In this document: piece by piece, positions 23,506-29,053 of the stretch
How positions within the stretch are numbered: the stretch's first letter is position 1
Layout: each line of letters opens with the position of its first letter
Assembly: GCA_964575975.1 (NCBI GenBank)
Contig: CAZNTU010000057.1
Coordinates: 1 to 29,053, forward strand
DNA length: 29,053 bases
Direction of reading: 5' to 3'
From: G963674505 sp964575975
GTDB lineage: Bacteria; Desulfobacterota; Desulfobacteria; Desulfobacterales; SKZT01
Program-made: the position numbers and the translations under genes
The notes under the pieces: model-generated
Databases searched by the model: none
Told to the model about the DNA's origin: nothing
The model's input: the letters and a program-made list of their open reading frames with translations, nothing else

Positions 23506-24216
23506 ATGGCAAGCAGCAACCTCGCGGAAAGAGTGGATACTCTCGAATATTTTATGAAGGAACTGACCTACCAGTCCCTTAAAACAGAAAGGGAACTCGC
23601 GCAGTTATCCTTTGAAATGCGCCAATTCAAGGATGAGATGCGTCTTTTCAAAAAGGAAATGGGCGAATTCAAAAAGGAAATGAGCGAATTCAAGAACGAA
23701 ATGGGCGAATTCAAAAACGAAATGGGCGAATTCAAGAACGAAATGCTGGAGTTCAAAAACCAGGCCGAAAAGGACCGCAAGGACAGCAACCGCAAGTGGG
23801 GCGACTTGGCTAACAAAATGGGCACCCTTGTGGAGGACATAGTTGCTCCTAGTCTGCCGAGAGTCTCGTTGGAATTGTTCGGATGCGAAACTCCGGAATT
23901 TTTCGCCGTTAGGCTGAGGAGAAGAGACGCCGCGCGCTCGTTCGAGATTGACGCGCTTCTGGTTTGCCCGAACGTCGTTATTGTCAACGAAACCAAAAGC
24001 AATCTTAACGCGAAGGACATCGAGGAATTCTCGATCAAGCTGGGGGATTTCAAGAAGTGGTACCCCGAATACGAGGGGCGCGAAGTATGGGGGGTAATCG
24101 CATCCTTGTACATTCTTCCGGCCATTGTCGAATACGCGCGAAGAAACAAGATACTGGCGCTCGGCATGAGCGACGGGGTCATGCAGGTGCTGAACCCCGA
24201 AATTGCGGGACGATAG
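23506..24216 (+). CDS. Coiled-coil protein with PD-(D/E)XK-like domain (DUF3782 type)
   Basis: 236 aa. Residues about 10-95 form a long coiled coil that includes seven near-identical heptads (EMGEFKN pattern). Residues about 100-230 resemble the DUF3782 / PD-(D/E)XK nuclease fold: an acidic residue in FEIDALLV followed by the NETK strand (E-x-K). Such proteins are common in cyanobacteria, archaea and other bacteria, often near mobile or repetitive DNA, and their function is unknown. The ATG has GGGAG 5 nt upstream. It lies between two convergent lipid operons and ends 3 nt before the ketosynthase-like gene's stop, so it looks like an inserted passenger. Nuclease activity is not established. 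Confidence 0.75.
   Translation: MASSNLAERVDTLEYFMKELTYQSLKTERELAQLSFEMRQFKDEMRLFKKEMGEFKKEMSEFKNEMGEFKNEMGEFKNEMLEFKNQAEKDRKDSNRKWGDLANKMGTLVEDIVAPSLPRVSLELFGCETPEFFAVRLRRRDAARSFEIDALLVCPNVVIVNETKSNLNAKDIEEFSIKLGDFKKWYPEYEGREVWGVIASLYILPAIVEYARRNKILALGMSDGVMQVLNPEIAGR
23656..23760 (+). repeat. Five tandem 21-bp units encoding coiled-coil heptads
   Basis: Five back-to-back copies of a 21-bp unit (GAAATGGGCGAATTCAAAAA plus one base, with 1-6 changes each) inside the DUF3782-type gene. Each encodes one EM-x-EFK-(N/K) heptad; two more diverged heptads precede them. DNA-level similarity points to recent slippage-type expansion that keeps the frame and the heptad register. Confidence 0.9.
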
Positions 24217-24219
24217 GAT

Positions 24220-25293
24220 CTATTCCCCTTTTGCAAGGGTTGCGAAGCCTATGCCTCCGGTTTGGGACAGCTTGAGACACCGTATTTTTCCTCTTTCGAT
24301 CGGCTGGTTTTCGGTTATAAGCTTCGGAAAGCCCGCTATCGCTTCCCCTTGCGGCGCCGAAGCGAAAAGGGTGTTCCTTTTCAAGCTCAGGGCCGCGACG
24401 GCAAGATCGAACCCCATGCCGACCGGCAAATGGCCGTAAAGCGGCGTATAGACGGCAACCTTTTTTCCAGTCCATTGTCCATAGCGCGTTTCCTCCGGCG
24501 AAAATCCGTCGGCGCCGAGGATCGCGAACGCGTCGTCCTCTGGAAAAAGCTTGATTTCCTCCGAGTTTTCCATCCCGGCCTCGCAAACCATACCGTAGGA
24601 AGAAGGCGTCTCCGCGTTTCGGTCCAGAAGAAAAAAGACGCTCCCTTCCCCTATGGGCGGAAGAAACGCGGGGGCGTCCGGTCCCGACAGCATTTCATGC
24701 CGACGCAAGGCCATGATCCGGGAATAGTCGTCCACGCAACCGACCAGTACCTTGGATGCCCGTTCCTCCTCCAGCCAATGGCAGGCCGTCATAAGCGCGG
24801 CCGGGAAGGACAGGTCGAACTGATTAACGCTGACGTTGGGGCCGTTGCATTTCAAGAAGGCGGCAATGTGCGCGCCGGCGGCGTTGTGAACGGAATTGGA
24901 AAACTGGATGGGCGAAAACCTGAGCAAATCGTCATGCACTCCGAATCCTTCCAGTTCGAACGTATTGCAGGTGCTGCCGTAACCGGAGCCCACGACGATG
25001 CCCATGGACTCCAAATCCCTTTCGGGCAGCCCGCCCGCGTCCTCGATGGCCGCGAAACAAGCGTACAGAGCCATTCGGGTGTGTCGGTCGATTCTTCGCA
25101 ACGCACGAGGTGAAACGAAGCGTTCGAGCGGCGGATCGTCGGCCCCCAGAGATTGAGTGTTCACGGTCTTTCCGTCGGGGCTTTCGATGGAAACGATCCC
25201 GGTCGGGCTGTTCCTTCGTCTCAATGCCTGTTCCAATGCGTCCAGCCCGTTGCCGAAGCCGCCCGAGATTCCTACGCCCCTGATCGCCGCCAT
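24220..25293 (-). CDS. Ketosynthase-like chain-length-factor type protein (no catalytic Cys)
   Basis: 357 aa, thiolase fold. The block SPIQFSNSVHNAAG is characteristic of the ketoacyl-synt_2 (PF13723) N-terminal family. In a gapless alignment to the neighbouring ketosynthase the nucleophile Cys is replaced by Asp (QFDLSFPAAL versus VVTACSAGG), so condensation is not expected. It most likely forms a KS/CLF heterodimer with the product of the gene ending at 25293, as ApeC does with ApeO in aryl polyene synthesis. The ATG at 25293 shares one base with the KS stop (TGATG), giving tight coupling and equal stoichiometry. The open frame to 25473 is a shadow of the KS gene. It is the last gene of the minus-strand lipid operon. 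Confidence 0.82.
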   Translation of the reverse strand: MAAIRGVGISGGFGNGLDALEQALRRRNSPTGIVSIESPDGKTVNTQSLGADDPPLERFVSPRALRRIDRHTRMALYACFAAIEDAGGLPERDLESMGIVVGSGYGSTCNTFELEGFGVHDDLLRFSPIQFSNSVHNAAGAHIAAFLKCNGPNVSVNQFDLSFPAALMTACHWLEEERASKVLVGCVDDYSRIMALRRHEMLSGPDAPAFLPPIGEGSVFFLLDRNAETPSSYGMVCEAGMENSEEIKLFPEDDAFAILGADGFSPEETRYGQWTGKKVAVYTPLYGHLPVGMGFDLAVAALSLKRNTLFASAPQGEAIAGFPKLITENQPIERGKIRCLKLSQTGGIGFATLAKGE

Positions 25294-26492
25294 CACGATC
25301 CCTCTCCGCAAAGTCCCAGAATCAAAACGGCGTTGTTTCCGCCGAACGCCAAGGTTTGGGACAACGCGCAATTCCCTCTGATCGAAGTCGTTCGTGAAAC
25401 CGGAGACGCGGGAAGCAGTGGATCGGGGGTGCGGAAGCCGCCGCTGGGAGGGATTTTTCCCCGTTCGAGGCATCCCAGGGTGAAAGCCGCCTCCAAAGCG
25501 CCTGCGGCTCCGAGCGTATGGCCGGTGTAGCCCTTGGTGGACAGAAAAGGAACTCCGGGGAAAAACGCTTGGAAAAATTCCGACTCGATCCGGTCGTTGT
25601 CCACCGTGCCCGTGCCGTGGGCGTTGACGAAAGCGATGTCCTCCGGAAGAAGACCGCTTGCCGCCAGAGCTTCCTCCGCGGCCAGCCGCAACCCTTTCCC
25701 GTCAGGGTGGGGAGTCGTGAGGTGGTAGGCGTCGGATGTTCCGCCATAGCCGCGAACGAAACCTATGGGCGTCTTCTTCCTTCGGCGAAGGCTTTCTTCC
25801 GACTCCAGGACCAGCACGGCGGCGCCCTCCCCCAAGTTCAGACCTTTTCGGTCGGCGTCGAAAGGCTTGCAAGGACTTTCGTCGCTGTTCATGAGCGAAA
25901 TGAAACCGTTGTAGGTTATCTCGTAGAGTTCGTCCACTCCACCCGCCACGACGATGTCGCACAGCCCCAGGCGAATCCAGGAAGCCCCCAGGCCGATGGC
26001 GTCTCCGCCTGCGGAACAGGCCGTGACCACTGTCTGCAACGGACCCCCGATGCCGTATTCGCAGGCGATTCCCAACGCCGGATTGCTCATGGAAAAACGG
26101 TTGGCCGGAGTAAGATACGGCGGCGAGAACTTGCCTTCGAGAAGGCTTTTATTGCCGATCGCTCCGGCCACGTTGGAACCGATGCAAACGCCGGTCGCTC
26201 CGCCCGCCAGCGCTTCGGGAGCAAGTCGCGCGTCGTCCAACGCTTCCCGCAAAGCGGCAAGCGCCAGTCGGACCGACCGGGAAACCGGGCTCGTCCTGAA
26301 TTTCTCCGGTCGCCAAAAATTGTCCGAAACTTCGAAAACCGGATACGATCCGGAAAAAAGATTGGAGAATTTGGAAGGCAACGCCGGCGACGATTCTTTT
26401 TCGAAAAGGAAGTCCAACGCCGCTTCGATATCGAGTCCTGCCGAACAGAGCCCGCCCATGCCGCTGACGGCGACCGGTTTCAAAGCTCTCAT
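25293..26492 (-). CDS. Beta-ketoacyl-ACP synthase (FabF-like)
   Basis: 399 aa, a ketosynthase with the complete triad: nucleophile Cys159 in VVTACSAGG, His292 in NAHGTGT and His325 in GYTGHTLG. It would condense malonyl-ACP with an acyl starter in the cytoplasm. The adjacent Cys-less partner and dedicated ACP argue for a specialised lipid or polyene pathway rather than housekeeping FabF. The C-terminal strand block (LAFGGNNAVLIL) is typical and intact. The ATG at 26492 overlaps the ACP stop as ATGA. The protein is close in length to FabF (about 410 aa). Product chain length cannot be read from sequence. Confidence 0.9.
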   Translation of the reverse strand: MRALKPVAVSGMGGLCSAGLDIEAALDFLFEKESSPALPSKFSNLFSGSYPVFEVSDNFWRPEKFRTSPVSRSVRLALAALREALDDARLAPEALAGGATGVCIGSNVAGAIGNKSLLEGKFSPPYLTPANRFSMSNPALGIACEYGIGGPLQTVVTACSAGGDAIGLGASWIRLGLCDIVVAGGVDELYEITYNGFISLMNSDESPCKPFDADRKGLNLGEGAAVLVLESEESLRRRKKTPIGFVRGYGGTSDAYHLTTPHPDGKGLRLAAEEALAASGLLPEDIAFVNAHGTGTVDNDRIESEFFQAFFPGVPFLSTKGYTGHTLGAAGALEAAFTLGCLERGKIPPSGGFRTPDPLLPASPVSRTTSIRGNCALSQTLAFGGNNAVLILGLCGEGS

Positions 26493-26779
26493 TCCGGCTT
26501 GCGCTCCCAGATGAACTTCGCCAGGCTGTCGATGGTCTGAAGCACCACGCGCCCTTCCTTCATATCCCTGATGGCCACTCCGAACCGGTTCTTGACTTGA
26601 AAAACCAATTCTACCGCGTCGATGGAATCGAGCCCGTATTTGTCGCCGAAAAGAGGCTCGTCGTCGGCGATCTCTTCCGGGGAGACATCGACCAGGGACA
26701 ATTCCTCCACGATCATTTCCTTGAGGGACCGTTTCAGTCGGGCCAAATCGTTGCCGGGGTTCGCGCCGGTGGACGTCAT
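26489..26779 (-). CDS. Acyl carrier protein
   Basis: 96 aa. The phosphopantetheine attachment site is GLDSIDAVEL with Ser52; the flanking acidic helices (IVEELSLVDVSPEEIADDEPL and VELVFQVKNRF) are typical of ACPs. It carries the growing acyl chain for the adjacent KS/CLF pair. It is slightly longer than housekeeping AcpP, with an N-terminal extension. The ATG at 26779 has GGAAGGA 6 nt upstream; an in-frame start at 26872 would overlap the upstream gene and was rejected. The stop overlaps the KS start. No holo-ACP synthase is present in the window. Confidence 0.92.
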   Translation of the reverse strand: MTSTGANPGNDLARLKRSLKEMIVEELSLVDVSPEEIADDEPLFGDKYGLDSIDAVELVFQVKNRFGVAIRDMKEGRVVLQTIDSLAKFIWERKPE

Positions 26780-26817
26780 TGATATTCCTTCCTTGTTTTC
26801 AAAGACTACGAAACCGC

Positions 26818-27843
26818 TCAAATTCCGACGGCGGCCAGTTCCTCGAAAAGTGTTTTTTCCCTGTCGGCGCACTCCCGAAGAATCTCCGAAAGCCTCGAAT
26901 AGTTTTCAACTTCCGCGTCGTTTCGTTGCTTGCAGATGCGCGAACCCACAAGCGCGAAATCGCGCCAGAGGTCTCCGATGTCCGTCATCCGGCGGGACAG
27001 GCGGGACAACGTCTCGTTTCCCGCGATGTCGGCGGTCTCTTGCAGGAAGGCCGCGAAAATGAAACGGAAGCCGGCCCCCCCCGTGCCGATTTCCTCCTGC
27101 ATCCGGATGATCTGTCCCACGTGGAGGATCGCCTTTCTGGCATCCATTTTTCGCGGCCACTTTTCGATGCGACCGGACAAAAAGCGCATGCCCTTCACGC
27201 CCAGAAAAGGCCCGGGCGCCTTGAGCATGTTTCTGCAAACTTCGCGTATTCCCTGCGATGCGCATTTGATCAGATCGGGCCGTTCGGGAACGCTAGCGAC
27301 ATGGTACATCGTTCCGTTGGGCGGCATCGGGCCTTTCGCGAACCGGGCCTTTCTCAGATCCTCCGCCGGGCATTCGACCGGGTCCGGAAGGACCGGGTCG
27401 CTGACAAAATAATTTTTTTCGTTTTTTCCGAACACCACGAGGTTGTGCATGTTGAAGTGAAAACGATAGCGGGGCGGAAAATATCCCAGCCAATAGGCCC
27501 CGGCGCGGCATCCCACCACGGTTCCCGACTCCAGACGCCGGTCCAGGGCGGCCATGGCTTCGTCGGGAGAACGGAACTTTTCCCATTCCAGGATAGCGCC
27601 AAGGCGTTTGGCCGCCTTGTTCATGATGGCCCCCGTGGCGTTGCGGTATGCGATCAACGGAAGCTTGTTCAACCGAATGAAGGGAAAATAGCCGAAAAAA
27701 AGCCCCGCGCCGATGCCGAACACCATGGCCTCGCTGATTTCGAGCCCGCGATGGGAAAGCAGGTTCGAGAGAACGCCGGTTTCGCAGTGGGCGGACTGGC
27801 GATGCGCAAAGGGAATCGTAATATGTCGCGAAGTATCGTTCAT
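26818..27843 (-). CDS. BtrH-like acyl-ACP acyltransferase
   Basis: 341 aa. The N-terminal half matches the BtrH N-terminal family (butirosin acyltransferase): Cys20 in SAHCETG, the SEAMVFGIGAGLFFGY block, His133 in FNMHNLVVFG and Asp in FVSDPV form a likely Cys-His-Asp site. The C-terminal half (about 160-341) is helical and DUF4872-like. BtrH transfers an acyl group from a carrier protein to an amine; here the donor is probably the adjacent ACP and the acceptor is unknown. The ATG at 27843 overlaps the upstream gene stop (ATGA). The longer frame to 28323 is a shadow of that gene. The gap to the ACP gene is 38 nt. Confidence 0.85.
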   Translation of the reverse strand: MNDTSRHITIPFAHRQSAHCETGVLSNLLSHRGLEISEAMVFGIGAGLFFGYFPFIRLNKLPLIAYRNATGAIMNKAAKRLGAILEWEKFRSPDEAMAALDRRLESGTVVGCRAGAYWLGYFPPRYRFHFNMHNLVVFGKNEKNYFVSDPVLPDPVECPAEDLRKARFAKGPMPPNGTMYHVASVPERPDLIKCASQGIREVCRNMLKAPGPFLGVKGMRFLSGRIEKWPRKMDARKAILHVGQIIRMQEEIGTGGAGFRFIFAAFLQETADIAGNETLSRLSRRMTDIGDLWRDFALVGSRICKQRNDAEVENYSRLSEILRECADREKTLFEELAAVGI

Positions 27844-28256
27844 ATAGAATCTTTCGCCGCGTGCTTCAAGGGGTTTTTCAGTTGCTCGACGGTTATTTCG
27901 AAGATGTCCGCGTAGCGTTTCAGCCAGTCTTGCGACAGGCGTCGAAAGCCGCTGGGGGTCAGATGCCATTTGACGCGCCATCTGGATACGCCCGCGTAGC
28001 TGGCCAGCAATCCGGCATCCATGAGGTTTTTGGTCATGTAATAGGAAAGAGGGCTTCTTTTTCCGCTTTCGATCAATCGAACCTGCTCGGAAACCTTTTC
28101 CTCGACAACCTCCCACGCCTGCTCGTTTGCGATAGTCTTGGCGTCCCATCCCATGCTTTGCACCATCGTATAGCGGCCCGATTCGTCCACGGCATACGAT
28201 ATTTCCTTGATACCGTCGCTGAATCCTATGTCCTGGGGCACCTCTGTTTTCTTCAT
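27840..28256 (-). CDS. Uncharacterised 138-aa protein, first gene of the KS/ACP operon
   Basis: 138 aa, soluble, with no signal peptide. Visible blocks include GIKEISYAVDESGRYT, SMGWDAKTIANEQAWE and a C-terminal SRWRVKWHLTPSGFRRL followed by ADIFEITVEQLKN. I cannot assign a Pfam family with confidence. The C-terminal part could form a helix-rich basic surface, but a DNA-binding role is only a guess. The ATG at 28256 has GGGAGAG 5 nt upstream; an in-frame frame to 28361 is less likely. It is directly downstream of a good sigma70 promoter (28333-28361) and overlaps the BtrH-like gene, so it probably assists the acyl-transfer step or regulates the operon. Confidence 0.7.
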   Translation of the reverse strand: MKKTEVPQDIGFSDGIKEISYAVDESGRYTMVQSMGWDAKTIANEQAWEVVEEKVSEQVRLIESGKRSPLSYYMTKNLMDAGLLASYAGVSRWRVKWHLTPSGFRRLSQDWLKRYADIFEITVEQLKNPLKHAAKDSI

Positions 28257-28573
28257 AAAGTCTCTCCCATTTACCGTTCGACGCCGGACGAAACCCGAAA
28301 AAGTCGCCTCCGTCAGGTCGCAAAAGTCGTAGAATATCGCCGAAAACAGTAAGTCTGTCAACCTATAAAGGAAGTGACACAGGAGAGAACAAGTTCGGAC
28401 TTGCCGCGATTCCGGCTTGCCCGAAATTCGTTGTCGTCAAGAACGAACAGCAGCTTGAACAGGAGAAGCATCCTCCAGTTCACTTCGAAAAACGGAACAA
28501 TTCGTTTCGTCTTCGCGTGCGTCGCCGGATTTCCGTCGGCCTGTCGGCGTTTCGCAAACCCGCGTGGCCTGAA
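28257..28573. other. Intergenic region upstream of the KS/ACP operon
   Basis: 317 bp between the stop of the PRC-barrel-like gene and the first gene of the lipid operon, both on the minus strand. It contains the promoter at 28333-28361. Within the promoter spacer ACAG-N5-CTGT (28347-28359) is a small inverted repeat that could be an operator. Between 28380 and 28573 I see no gene or strong terminator. Confidence 0.45.
28333..28361 (-). promoter_or_regulatory. sigma70-type promoter of the KS/ACP/BtrH operon
   Basis: Minus strand TTGACA (28361-28356), exactly 17 bp, GATATT (28338-28333). The -35 is perfect and the -10 matches 4/6. The predicted leader to the ATG at 28256 is about 70 nt. One promoter would serve five overlapping or closely spaced genes down to 24220. 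Confidence 0.55.
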
Positions 28574-29053
28574 CTATTTCCGTTTTCCTATCACATTTCC
28601 GAAATAGCCCCGAACCTCGTTAAGTCGGGATTCGGACAGCCCGTCCTTTTCCGATTCCGAAAAAAAAGGCGATTCCTGGAAGGTCTTCAAGTCGAAATCG
28701 GCTTTCAATCCGGGCCCCCGGATACCTTTTCGGATAAGATTTTCCGGAACCGGATGCATCCTCGCGCCGGCTCTGACAACGACATAACCGCCGTCCGTTT
28801 CGGCCACCGTTCCCATCAAGCGACCGTCGCTGCTCACGACTTGCCTTCCTTTCCAGGACTCGCCTTCAAAACCTTGACCCTCGCCTGTCCGTTCGGTCCG
28901 ACTTTCCCCGGCTTGCATGCCATCCGACCTTTGGGCGTTCGTCTGCTCCTCCGTTTGCCCATGTCCGGTATTGATTTCGTTTTTTGCCTGCTCCTCCGCG
29001 CCCGCCAAATCGCCTCTGTCGCACCCTGCAAAAATGCCGGTTGCCATAAGAAA
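28574..29053 (-). CDS. PRC-barrel-like lipoprotein, partial (start outside the window)
   Basis: At least 159 codons are visible. The first in-window ATG (29047) leaves only 8 residues before a lipobox-like FAGC, too short for a signal peptide. The frame stays open to the window edge (Phe-Leu before that Met), so the true start lies beyond 29053. After the Cys there is a Gln/Glu-rich disordered linker (about 12-60), then a small beta-rich segment GRQVVSSDGRLMGTVAETDG resembling a PRC-barrel, with VVVRAGARMHPVPENLI completing the sheet. The C-terminal helix (SESEKDGLSESRLNEV) is charged. The function is unknown; an envelope location is inferred. Confidence 0.65.
   Translation of the reverse strand, partial: FLMATGIFAGCDRGDLAGAEEQAKNEINTGHGQTEEQTNAQRSDGMQAGESRTERTGEGQGFEGESWKGRQVVSSDGRLMGTVAETDGGYVVVRAGARMHPVPENLIRKGIRGPGLKADFDLKTFQESPFFSESEKDGLSESRLNEVRGYFGNVIGKRK

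Noticed and set aside
27844..28323. N-terminal extension of the BtrH-like protein to 501 aa
   Set aside because: The extension is the shadow of the 138-aa gene. The ATG at 27843 overlaps that gene's stop as ATGA and begins the normal BtrH-like N-terminus.
1..29053. tRNA or rRNA genes
   Set aside because: Reading both strands I found no T-arm/acceptor combination or rRNA-like stretch that would support a call.

Overview
The window looks like a metagenome-assembled scaffold from a Gram-negative (diderm) bacterium. It has two runs of exactly 100 N (10199-10298 and 12331-12430). The diderm assignment rests on a murein-recycling ligase (Mpl), several lipoproteins with lipoboxes, a WaaP/Kdo-kinase-like protein, an MMPL exporter and secreted proteins. 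The zf-HC2 anti-sigma factor, the DUF2917-like protein and the lipid/polyketide genes are reminiscent of Desulfobacterota or a related uncultured lineage. That placement is an inference, because no rRNA or ribosomal protein gene is present. I saw no tRNA, rRNA, CRISPR array or intact insertion sequence.

Left part (1-12.2 kb), housekeeping and envelope stress: a DUF4124 periplasmic protein with a good sigma70 promoter; a PAS/histidine kinase/receiver hybrid sensor; a ZIP metal transporter; the minus-strand operon tyrA (chorismate mutase-prephenate dehydrogenase), mpl and a zinc-ribbon membrane protein. tyrA is preceded by a 44-codon upstream ORF and a long hairpin. Next come a DUF2917-like protein, an ECF sigma factor with its anti-sigma factor and an RpoE-type promoter abutting the sigma start codon, a coiled-coil lipoprotein, a minisatellite, a secreted 202-aa protein and a secreted caspase-like peptidase.

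Middle part (12.4-19.5 kb): two unusual phosphotransferase-fold proteins (a WaaP-like kinase with HGN in place of HGD, and an aminoglycoside-phosphotransferase/P-loop kinase fusion), tryptophanase, and a badly decayed ATPase gene that raw translation fuses to tryptophanase. A lipoprotein alpha/beta hydrolase, a small membrane protein and a remnant of a family-25 glycosyltransferase follow.

Right part (19.2-28.3 kb), the most interesting region: two convergent operons that look like an aryl-polyene-like or fatty-acid-like lipid pathway. The plus-strand operon holds the GT25 remnant, an MMPL exporter fused to a SAM methyltransferase, and a polysaccharide deacetylase, joined by ATGA overlaps. 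The minus-strand operon holds an uncharacterised 138-aa protein, a BtrH-like acyl-ACP acyltransferase, an acyl carrier protein, a Cys-His-His ketosynthase and a ketosynthase-like partner lacking the nucleophile (chain-length-factor type). The likely logic is that the KS/CLF pair builds an acyl chain on the ACP, the BtrH-like enzyme transfers it, and the MMPL protein exports the methylated or deacetylated product. Ketoreductase, dehydratase and LolA-type partners are not in the window. A DUF3782-type coiled-coil/nuclease-fold gene sits at the convergence point. The window ends in a partial PRC-barrel-like lipoprotein gene.
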